Assembly (NCBI GenBank): GCA_947457525.1 | Contig: CANGXE010000005.1 | Span: 1-17,161 of the forward strand | Direction of reading: 5' to 3' | Length of the DNA stretch: 17,161 nt | Origin: Bacteroidota bacterium | Lineage (GTDB): Bacteria; Bacteroidota; Bacteroidia; Chitinophagales; LD1 | Shown: one piece after another, positions 1 through 5,808 of the stretch | Layout: each line of letters starts with the position of its first letter | How positions within the stretch are numbered: the stretch's first letter is position 1 | The notes under the pieces: model-generated | The model's database searches: none | What the model was told of the DNA's origin: nothing | Seen by the model: the letters and a program-made list of their open reading frames with translations, nothing else | Program-made: the position numbers and the translations under genes

Positions 1-2
1 AC

Positions 3-34
3 AAGCCTCGACATCATCTGTCGGGGCTTTTTTT
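3..34 (+). terminator. Rho-independent terminator of an upstream gene outside the window
   Basis: An 11-bp stem (3-13 with 19-29, one T-G wobble) closes a 5-base loop and runs straight into seven T residues (28-34). The arms are AAGCCTCGACA and TGTCGGGGCTT. This is a textbook intrinsic terminator reading on the plus strand, so a plus-strand gene or RNA must end just before the window. Confidence 0.85.
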
Positions 35-69
35 ATTTTGGGCAACAATCAAATGGTGTTGCTAAAATC

Positions 70-102
70 TTGAGCTGAACATCAATTATTTATTTACATT
101 TA
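70..102 (+). promoter_or_regulatory. Possible Bacteroidota-type promoter for the collagen-like gene
   Basis: TTG (70-72) is followed after 22 bases by TACATTTA (95-102), one base off the TAnnTTTG -7 element. The start codon at 125 is 22 bases further on. The match is imperfect and the region is AT-rich, so this is only a candidate. Confidence 0.25.
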
Positions 103-124
103 ACGCACTAAAATCATTTGCGTT

Positions 125-1693
125 ATGAAAAATATATATGTATGTTTTTTCCTGTTCGTAGCAACGCAGTTAGCCGCACAAAATAACGTGGGCATAGGTA
201 CAAACACCCCCGATGTTTCGGCCATCTTAGACTTAACAACAACGAATAAAGGCTTCTTAGCTCCACGAATGACCACCACCGAGCGTTTAGCCATTGCCAC
301 ACCCGCTATTGGTCTATTGGTGTACGACATCACCGATGCTTGTTATTATTTCTACAGCGGAACTTGGAGCTCATTATGTACAGCTTCGGGTGCTACCGGA
401 CCTACCGGAGCGGTTGGCGCCACAGGACCACAAGGCATCACGGGAGCCGTAGGTGCTACGGGCCCGCAAGGGGTGATTGGCAACACCGGCCCAACCGGAG
501 CGCAAGGATTAGTCGGAGCCACCGGCCCAACGGGCGTTACCGGTCCCACAGGCATAGGAAGTATTTGCCCTACTGCGTCTGCCGGTTATATTTCTTTATT
601 TACTTCTGCCACAGATTTGTGTTCTTCTCTTTTGTTTCAAAGCGGCAGCAACATTGGGTTGAATACCACCACCCCAACGGTGTCTTTTCAAATCAATTCA
701 ACCAATGCCATTGGAGTGCCGGCAGGTACCACGGCTCAGCAACCCGCAGGAGCTCCCATTGGTGCCGTGAGGTTCAATACCACCACCGGTGTTTTGGAAG
801 TATTTAATGGCACTTGCTGGCAAAATTCAAACACACCTCCCGTGGGCGCCACGTATGTCCAATGGTTTAATGCCGCAGACCCGAATGCCATTTATCCTTG
901 CACCCAATGGGTAAGCAGCGACATTGCCAACGGTGAATTTATTAGAGCAAGAGGCGGAGGCGCCAATGTAGCTGCGGGTGCGCCATTGACGGGAGTGTTG
1001 CAAACAGACGCTATGGAAGCGCACACCCACACCGCCACTGCTACCGCCTCCGGAGCAGGAGTGTTGACCACATCTGCTGATGGCGCACATGCCCACAACT
1101 GGGGAGGATGGTGGAGCAATGATGACTCCAGAGACTTTACCACCACCAATGGGAATGCAGACGGCAACGGAAATACGTTGAGCGATAACGTATTCTGGTG
1201 GGGAGGCAATCCCGCCACCACGGGAAATGCGAACCCCGAGTTTGCGGTGCGCGGCACCACCACCAACGGCAATCATAGTCATGGAGGCGCCACCTCTGGG
1301 GTTAATCCTTTTTCAGGGAATATTTACATCCCTTATGACGACAACTTATCGAGCAATGCAAGAAATTTAAACATGAATGATAATCCTTCTCAATGTGGTT
1401 CGGGCTGGGATGGACGACACACCACTGGCAACTTCATGGGGCGTTTGAATGATGGATGTATGAATCATAACCACACGATTAATGCGGATGGTAATCATAA
1501 CCACACGGTTGATTTTTATGCCCATCGCCATTTTATCAAGCAACGCCAAACTAGTACGGATGGCGTGCATACACACGCCATTGCTGACCACACACATACG
1601 ATCAACGTGACCGGAGGCGCCAGCTCAGGAACAACAGCTACGGAAACTCGCCCCGATAACGTAGCCGTAGTGTTTTGGCGCAGAGTAAACTAA
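125..1693 (+). CDS. Secreted collagen-like protein with phage-tail-fibre-like histidine-rich C-terminus
   Basis: The 522-residue protein starts with a signal peptide (about residues 1-19, ending LAAQ). It then carries the VGIGTNTPD...KGFLAPRMTT...GLLVYD module often found at the start of Bacteroidota surface proteins. Residues 89-145 are about 19 uninterrupted Gly-X-Y triplets rich in GATGPTG and GATGPQG, a collagen triple-helix signature that implies a trimer. The last 230 residues are rich in Gly, Asn, Trp and His and contain eight H-x-H motifs, at His 300, 322, 384, 448, 458, 467, 482 and 489. The protein ends ATETRPDNVAVVFWRRVN, like the ETRP.NVAV ends of phage tail-collar and fibre proteins. 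Similar HxH ladders bind metal ions along phage T4 fibre tips, so metal binding in a trimeric needle is inferred. I see no type IX secretion C-terminal domain. The exact role, perhaps adhesion, is unknown. The M20 gene follows after 18 bases and may be cotranscribed. Confidence 0.88.
   Translation: MKNIYVCFFLFVATQLAAQNNVGIGTNTPDVSAILDLTTTNKGFLAPRMTTTERLAIATPAIGLLVYDITDACYYFYSGTWSSLCTASGATGPTGAVGATGPQGITGAVGATGPQGVIGNTGPTGAQGLVGATGPTGVTGPTGIGSICPTASAGYISLFTSATDLCSSLLFQSGSNIGLNTTTPTVSFQINSTNAIGVPAGTTAQQPAGAPIGAVRFNTTTGVLEVFNGTCWQNSNTPPVGATYVQWFNAADPNAIYPCTQWVSSDIANGEFIRARGGGANVAAGAPLTGVLQTDAMEAHTHTATATASGAGVLTTSADGAHAHNWGGWWSNDDSRDFTTTNGNADGNGNTLSDNVFWWGGNPATTGNANPEFAVRGTTTNGNHSHGGATSGVNPFSGNIYIPYDDNLSSNARNLNMNDNPSQCGSGWDGRHTTGNFMGRLNDGCMNHNHTINADGNHNHTVDFYAHRHFIKQRQTSTDGVHTHAIADHTHTINVTGGASSGTTATETRPDNVAVVFWRRVN
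389..559 (+). repeat. Collagen-like Gly-X-Y coding repeat
   Basis: Nineteen consecutive 9-base units encode Gly-X-Y triplets (residues 89-145) within the secreted protein. Recurrent blocks are GATGPTG, GAVGATGPQG and GPTGAQG. Unit number in such repeats often changes by slippage. Confidence 0.85.
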
Positions 1694-1711
1694 GCTTCGT
1701 AAAATAAGAAG

Positions 1712-3163
1712 ATGAAAAAAATTGGTCTTGGCCTCTTCGTGGGCTTACTGTTGTTGATTGCCGTGTTGCTATTCAATGTGGTGAACTTTAAAAGCAAGCA
1801 ACTAGGCGACACGAAGCCGCCCAACGATTATCCCGTGGTGGATGCTCGAGTAGACCATCTCGCCAAAGCCATTCGTTTTCCCTCGGTGAGTTATGACGAT
1901 GGGCATCGCGACACTGCGGCCTTCGAAGGTTTTTTAATGTATATCGACACGGCTTTCCCTTTGGTTAAACAACGTTTAGATAAAACCGACATCAATGGCT
2001 TTACGCGCATCTATCATTGGGTGGGTAAGTCGAAAGCACAAAAGCCGGTCACGGTTTATGCTCACTATGATGTGGTGCCTATCGAGACGGTGAACCGAGC
2101 CGAGTGGAAACAAGAGCCGTTTAGCGGAGTGGTGAAAGAAGATTACTTGTGGGGGCGCGGAGCGATTGACGACAAGTCGAGCGTAATGGCTATTCTCGAA
2201 TCGGTAGAGGCTTTGTTAGCGAAGGGTTTTCAGCCGGAGCGCGATGTGTTTATCGTGTTTGGGCATGATGAGGAAACAGGAGGTATGGATGGGGCAAAAT
2301 ACGCTGCGGAGTATCTGGCCAAGCGCGGCATCCAAACAGCGTTCCATCTCGATGAGGGTGGCTTGGTGGCGCATGGCATCGTGCCGGACATGACCAAGCC
2401 GGTGGCGCTTATCGGCACAGCCGAAAAAGGCTACATGACCTTGGAGCTGACCGTCAACATGAAAGGCGGGCATAGCAGCAAGCCGGCCAAAGAAACCGCC
2501 ATCCAGTTGCTGAGCAAGGCTATCCATAGTTTACAAGAGCATCCTTTTCCCAAGCAATCGCCTCAGGCCGTGAAGGACTTCATCGAGTATGTAGGGCCGG
2601 AGATGCCGCAGCCCTTGAAAACCGTTTTCGCCAACAGTTGGTTGTTTAATCCTATCATCTTGAGTGTGTATGAAAAGTCGGCAGAAGGTAATGCGATGAT
2701 CCGCACCACGGGGGTGCCTACGATTGTCGAAGCGGGTATCAAAGAGAACCTTATACCGGGGCAAGCCAAGGCTACGGCCAATTTCCGCCTTCTCACGGGC
2801 CAAACGTCTGCTGAAGTGATAGGGAAGGTGAAAGATATCATCGGAGACGAACGCGTGCTTATAAAGCAGCTGGCGAACACGTTTGAGCCGTCACCGACCA
2901 CAGCTACGGGCAGCGAAGCTTTCCGCTTGGTGCAAAAGGCTTGTGCGGAGGTGTATCCCGATGCGGTGGTGTCGCCTTTTCTCGATATTGGCAGCACAGA
3001 CAGCAAGCACTTCGAGCCGCTCGGTGGCGATGTGATCAGGTTCTTGCCGGTGCGGATGGATAATGATTTGCTCGGCACGTTTCATGGGGTAAATGAGCGC
3101 ATCCGCGTGAAGGACTACATGGAGGCGATTGCTTTTTACGAATTTATCTTAAAGCATTTGTAA
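1712..3163 (+). CDS. M20 family metallopeptidase, PM20D1-like, membrane-anchored
   Basis: This 483-residue protein has a hydrophobic N-terminal segment (about residues 4-25) after MKK, so it is probably a membrane-anchored or exported enzyme. The di-zinc M20 signature is complete: AHYDVVP (ligand His118, Asp120), WGRGAIDDKSS (bridging Asp153), FGHDEETGG (catalytic Glu187, ligand Glu188), HLDEGG (Asp214) and STDSKHF (His433). The GGHSSKP motif at 252-258 belongs to the dimerisation (lid) domain. Length and motif spacing fit the PM20D1 / carboxypeptidase S branch, which hydrolyses or condenses N-acyl amino acids or cleaves peptides. The actual substrate cannot be told from sequence. It lies 18 bases after the collagen-like gene, with no terminator visible between them. 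Its coding sequence looks more GC-rich than the amidase-OstA genes. Confidence 0.92.
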   Translation: MKKIGLGLFVGLLLLIAVLLFNVVNFKSKQLGDTKPPNDYPVVDARVDHLAKAIRFPSVSYDDGHRDTAAFEGFLMYIDTAFPLVKQRLDKTDINGFTRIYHWVGKSKAQKPVTVYAHYDVVPIETVNRAEWKQEPFSGVVKEDYLWGRGAIDDKSSVMAILESVEALLAKGFQPERDVFIVFGHDEETGGMDGAKYAAEYLAKRGIQTAFHLDEGGLVAHGIVPDMTKPVALIGTAEKGYMTLELTVNMKGGHSSKPAKETAIQLLSKAIHSLQEHPFPKQSPQAVKDFIEYVGPEMPQPLKTVFANSWLFNPIILSVYEKSAEGNAMIRTTGVPTIVEAGIKENLIPGQAKATANFRLLTGQTSAEVIGKVKDIIGDERVLIKQLANTFEPSPTTATGSEAFRLVQKACAEVYPDAVVSPFLDIGSTDSKHFEPLGGDVIRFLPVRMDNDLLGTFHGVNERIRVKDYMEAIAFYEFILKHL

Positions 3164-3167
3164 ATCG

Positions 3168-3197
3168 TTGTTGGTGTTAAAATTGCCATTACTTTCA
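3168..3197 (+). promoter_or_regulatory. Candidate promoter for the DUF3467 gene
   Basis: TTG (3168-3170), 19 bases, then TACTTTCA (3190-3197) resembles the Bacteroidota TTTG / TAnnTTTG pattern, with one mismatch in the -7 box. The ATG at 3215 is 17 bases downstream. The 51-base gap after the M20 gene makes separate transcription plausible. Confidence 0.3.
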
Positions 3198-3214
3198 CCC
3201 TCAAAACAAACCGT

Positions 3215-3526
3215 ATGTCAGACCAGAACAACAACCAAAATCAAATCAATATTGAGTTATCCGAAGAGATTGCCGAAGGCATCTACTCTAATCTCGCCAT
3301 CATCTCGCATTCTCCGCAAGAGTTTGTGGTGGACTTTGTGCGCGTGATGCCGGGAGTGCCGAAGGCGAAAGTGAAATCGAGAATTGTGCTCACGCCCGAG
3401 CATGCTAAACGCTTGATGAAAGCCTTGGCCGAAAACGTGAAGAAGTATGAGTCGCAGTTTGGTATGATTGAAGATAAGGAAGTGCCGAATGTGCCCATGA
3501 ACTATGGTCCGGTGGCGCAAGCTTAA
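3215..3526 (+). CDS. DUF3467 domain-containing protein
   Basis: This small soluble 103-residue protein has no signal peptide. After an Asn/Gln-rich start (MSDQNNNQNQINIELSEEIA), the core reads GIYSNLAIISHSPQEFVVDF, followed by a MPG turn, IVLTPEHAKRLMKAL and a final amphipathic segment. This matches the DUF3467 family as I know it: an N-terminal strand pair, the conserved SNL...H...EFV.DF pattern, then T..HAK.L...L. The molecular function of the family is not established. The gene stands between the M20 gene and a strong terminator and is probably transcribed alone or as the last gene of that run. Confidence 0.9.
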   Translation: MSDQNNNQNQINIELSEEIAEGIYSNLAIISHSPQEFVVDFVRVMPGVPKAKVKSRIVLTPEHAKRLMKALAENVKKYESQFGMIEDKEVPNVPMNYGPVAQA

Positions 3527-3546
3527 GTTTTTCTTTCCATGATAGT

Positions 3547-3584
3547 ATCCCCGATGGCGGTTCGCTGTTACGGGGATTTTTTTT
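3547..3584 (+). terminator. Rho-independent terminator after the DUF3467 gene
   Basis: The stem ATCCCCG (3547-3553) pairs with CGGGGAT (3571-3577). The loop holds a small inner helix (GCG 3557-3559 with CGC 3563-3565), and eight T residues follow from 3577. It lies 20 bases after the stop codon at 3526. Confidence 0.88.
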
Positions 3585-3736
3585 GCAGTAGTGTGACCTA
3601 GGTATTTGTGTAGGCAAGAAATGAAGGAGCAAAGGGGGATAAATGTTTGTGCCGCAGGAATGTAGGAGAGGTGATTTGGTTTGCTGGAAATGGGGGGTTT
3701 GAGTGTTGTAGTTGAGGATGAGGGCTTGATGATAAT

Positions 3737-3881
3737 AAATAAGGACCTGGCGAAAATAAAAAAGGAGCAGGCGCGAACCAATGAGGAGAAGGTGCGAACT
3801 GAAAAGGAGAAGGCGTGGTGATAGGGAGATGATGATTATTGAAAAGGAGAGGGTGTGAACGGGTGGGGAGATGGTGTTAAT
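3737..3881. repeat. Degenerate 21-bp tandem repeat array A
   Basis: Successive units start at 3737, 3758, 3779, 3800, 3821, 3840 and 3861. The period is 21 bases except for one 19-base unit. The shared core is AAGGAGAAGGYGCGAAC, best seen in the units at 3758, 3779, 3800 and 3840. The outer units are weak, and a trace may extend upstream to about 3716. Read on the minus strand the period gives a 7-residue pattern (xRLLLFS-like), but it lies in no recognisable protein. Confidence 0.65.
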
Positions 3882-3940
3882 GCTACTTTTTGGGAGTGTT
3901 CTATAAAGTGTGTCAAATTGGTCAGGGATGGTTTGTATTT

Positions 3941-3966
3941 GTTCTTTTGTCCTGACACAAAAGAAC
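3941..3966. repeat. Hairpin with perfect 10-bp arms
   Basis: GTTCTTTTGT (3941-3950) is the exact inverse of ACAAAAGAAC (3957-3966) around the 6-base loop CCTGAC. The loop is the exact complement of GTCAGG at 3921-3926, so a second, competing or pseudoknot-like pairing is possible. There is no T-run, so it is not a standard terminator. It directly precedes the larger inverted repeat and may be part of the same element. Confidence 0.6.
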
Positions 3967-3977
3967 CAAAAAGTCAA

Positions 3978-4112
3978 GGCTGTGGGAATTTTTGCGAAGA
4001 ATTATTCAATCTACCTAAACTGCACAAACTCGCTCCTTTCAGTCGCTCAGACAGTGCGCAGTTTTTTAACGGTAGCTTGCCTAATTTGTTCTTCGCAAAA
4101 ATTCCCAAGGCC
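3978..4112. repeat. 135-bp element with nested inverted repeats (possible dispersed repeat)
   Basis: The 24-base outer arms (3978-4001 and 4089-4112) match at 22 positions, including 19 in a row (TGGGAATTTTTGCGAAGAA). Inside them CTACC (4011-4015) pairs with GGTAG (4071-4075), and AAACTGC (4017-4023) with GCAGTTT (4058-4064). The whole segment could therefore fold into one long, interrupted hairpin. The centre carries CGCTC twice (4031 and 4044). I see no transposase and no clear target-site duplication. A non-autonomous element or REP-like dispersed repeat fits, but copy number cannot be judged from one window. Confidence 0.6.
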
Positions 4113-4297
4113 GTATGAACAGCCGACATTATGTGCAAGTGTAGCTATCTGCCATGCTTTTATTGATGGGGAAGCTAGTGTTAGTTTGGGCTAGGTTTTA
4201 ATGGTTAAGTAGGTGTATTTTCGAGAGGGGTTTCGGAGGGGATTGTCATGGTTTTGTAAAGAATTGTAAATGGGTGGGTGTGATAATATTTGAGGGG

Positions 4298-4440
4298 ACA
4301 AATGCCGCTGTAGGTTCCACAAACGCCACGTCAGTTCACACAAACCCCGTGGCAGGTCGTTTAAACCCACGTTAGCTGACACAAATGCCGCGTCAGTTCA
4401 CACAAACCCCATACTAGGTCACACAAACCCCACTAAAATC
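4298..4440. repeat. 21-bp tandem repeat array B
   Basis: Six full units and a partial one begin at 4298, 4319, 4340, 4361, 4381, 4402 and 4423. All are 21 bases long except the fourth (20). Every unit opens with ACAAAYSCC or a close variant (TTAAACCCA in the fourth). Units 2 and 5 share GTCAGTTCAC at their ends. The units are directly adjacent with no spacers, so this is not a CRISPR. On the plus strand the period would encode a TNPxxxH-like heptad, but the 20-base unit and an in-frame stop break it. Confidence 0.85.
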
Positions 4441-4450
4441 AAACTTTGCT

Positions 4451-4466
4451 CCCGATAGCTATCGGG
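4451..4466. repeat. Perfect 16-bp palindrome CCCGATAGCTATCGGG
   Basis: The 16 bases read the same on both strands. It lies 97 bases beyond the cinA stop codon on the transcribed (minus) strand, with a near-identical palindrome 40 bases away at 4507. No T-run follows on either strand. Confidence 0.85.
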
Positions 4467-4506
4467 ATTCGTTCCTTTGCTGCAAAAAAGCCTTAGTGTT
4501 TTTGGT

Positions 4507-4524
4507 CTCCGACAGCTATCGGAG
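4507..4524. repeat. Second GATAGCTATC-type palindrome
   Basis: CTCCGACAGCTATCGGAG is an 18-base palindrome with one mismatched pair. It shares the CGA(T/C)AGCTATCGG core with the palindrome at 4451. It sits 38 bases past the cinA stop and could form a stem at the 3' end of the lptD-cinA mRNA. Confidence 0.75.
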
Positions 4525-4562
4525 CTTAGTGGTTAATCATCTTTGCTACTTAGTCTTCTGCA

Positions 4563-5798
4563 CTAATGCTCGAGCATAAACAAGCGGAGCATGTTGAGGG
4601 CGGCATGGGCGAACACGCGGATGTTTTCGGTGCGGGAGGGGAAGAACTGAAACTTTTGGGCGAGGCGGGTGGTGGAGTTGCCTACGGCTATCCAGACTGT
4701 CCCCACGGGTTTGTCGTCTGTGGCGCCACCGGGGCCGGCTATGCCGCTGACGGCTATGCCGAAGGTGGTGTTGTTGAGTTGGAGCAATCCGTCTAGCATT
4801 TCGAGCACACAAGGTTCGCTGACGGCACCGTGGGTTTGGAGGGTTTCTTTTTTGACGCCCAGCACTTTTTCTTTGACCGCGTAGGAGTAGGAGATGACGC
4901 TGCCTTCGAAGTAGGCCGAGCTGCCGGGCACGGAGGTGAAGAGGTGGGAGATGAGTCCACCGGTGCAACTCTCAGCGCAGCTGACGGTGGCGTTTCGCGC
5001 TAGCAATAGTTTGCCGAGGTGCACTTCGAGTTTTTCTTCGCCATCGGCATAGACGAGGCGGCCTAAGATGGTTTTTAGTTTTTCTTTTTGGGCGAGCACG
5101 GTCTGCTCGACATCGGCAGAGCCGCTGCCGGTGAGGCGAAGTTTGACGACACCGAGCTCGGGCAAGTAGGCTAGCTTGATGAAGTGGGGCAGTTGGTTTT
5201 CGAAGTCGCTGAGTTTGTGGGCTATGGTGCTTTCGCCCGCGCCTGCTGTCATCACCGTGGCGTGCACGATGCTGGGGAAGGTGAAGCGCTGACGGAGGCG
5301 GGGGATGACTTCGTGTTCCATGAGGTGTTTCATCTCGTGGGGCACGCCCGGCATGGAGACGAAGACCACGCCATCGCGCTCGAACCACATACCTTGGGCG
5401 GTGCCGCGTTGGTTGGGCAGCAGGGTGCAAGCTTTGGGGATCATGGCTTGAGAGCGGTTCATTTCGACCACGGCTTTTCCTCGTTGGGCAAAGATGGCTT
5501 GCATGCGCTCCCAGAGGGCTTCGTTGAGTTCGAGTTCGGTGTGGAAATAGTCTACGAGGGTTTTCTTCGTGATGTCGTCTTTGGTGGGGCCGAGGCCACC
5601 GGTCATCAAGACGATTTGCGATTGGACGGCTGCGCGGTCGAGGCTCTGCACGATGTGGTCGGCATTGTCGCTGCAACAAATCACTTCGTAGGGTTGAATG
5701 CTGAGCAAACTGAGTTGTTGGCCAATCCATGTGCTGTTCGTGTTGACGGTTTGACCAATTAAAATTTCATCGCCAATGCTGATGATGGTTGTTTTCAT
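4563..5798 (-). CDS. cinA: CinA family protein (nicotinamide-nucleotide amidohydrolase)
   Basis: The 411-residue protein has the full two-domain CinA layout. Residues 1-170 form the MoCF/COG1058 domain: GDEILIGQTVNTNS at 9-22, TGGLGPTKDD at 66-75 and MPGVPHEM at 149-156. This domain in related proteins has ADP-ribose pyrophosphatase activity. Residues about 258-411 form the NMN deamidase domain: SCAESCTGGL at 273-282 and SGIAGPGGATDDKPVGTVW at 351-369. It would recycle NMN to nicotinate mononucleotide in pyridine nucleotide salvage in the cytosol. I start at the ATG at 5798 because MKTTIISIGDE is the family's normal beginning. The frame stays open 76 codons further upstream, but that part is antisense-frame text over the end of lptD. 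The start lies 10 bases after the lptD stop, so the two are almost certainly cotranscribed. Confidence 0.95.
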   Translation of the reverse strand: MKTTIISIGDEILIGQTVNTNSTWIGQQLSLLSIQPYEVICCSDNADHIVQSLDRAAVQSQIVLMTGGLGPTKDDITKKTLVDYFHTELELNEALWERMQAIFAQRGKAVVEMNRSQAMIPKACTLLPNQRGTAQGMWFERDGVVFVSMPGVPHEMKHLMEHEVIPRLRQRFTFPSIVHATVMTAGAGESTIAHKLSDFENQLPHFIKLAYLPELGVVKLRLTGSGSADVEQTVLAQKEKLKTILGRLVYADGEEKLEVHLGKLLLARNATVSCAESCTGGLISHLFTSVPGSSAYFEGSVISYSYAVKEKVLGVKKETLQTHGAVSEPCVLEMLDGLLQLNNTTFGIAVSGIAGPGGATDDKPVGTVWIAVGNSTTRLAQKFQFFPSRTENIRVFAHAALNMLRLFMLEH

Positions 5799-5808
5799 GG
5801 AGAGTGAT

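Larger units (their letters stand above)
3585..4562. other. Gene-free, repeat-rich intergenic region of almost 1 kb
   Basis: No reading frame here has a credible start, composition or family match. The stretch lies between the DUF3467 terminator and the cinA stop codon. It holds, in order: a purine-rich degenerate 21-bp tandem array, a hairpin with 10-bp arms, a 135-bp nested inverted repeat, a second 21-bp array, and two short palindromes sharing GATAGCTATC-like cores. The plus strand from 3610 to 3900 and again around 4200-4300 is strikingly G-rich and C-poor. Each element is listed separately. Confidence 0.75.

Noticed and set aside
352..555. Minus-strand 67-residue Pro/Val-rich frame
   Set aside because: It is the antisense of the Gly-X-Y collagen repeat.
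125..1693. Prophage remnant suggested by the fibre-like C-terminus
   Set aside because: No other phage gene, integrase or attachment site is near. The N-terminus is a normal Bacteroidota secreted-protein start.
3405..3977. Minus-strand 190-residue open frame with a Leu-rich 7-residue pattern
   Set aside because: It runs across the DUF3467 terminator and its coding strand. The pattern comes from the 21-bp array, and no domain or plausible signal is seen.
3855..4194. Two plus-strand frames of 87 and 94 residues over the inverted repeat
   Set aside because: They are read through repeat text, with no family match and no conserved composition. The inverted repeat explains the sequence better.
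4298..4440. Possible CRISPR array
   Set aside because: Units are 21 bases and directly adjacent with no spacers, variation is spread along the unit, and no cas genes are present.
5184..5762. Plus-strand 192-residue frame opposite cinA
   Set aside because: cinA is a complete, well-recognised gene on the other strand. The antisense frame is a by-product of its codon use.
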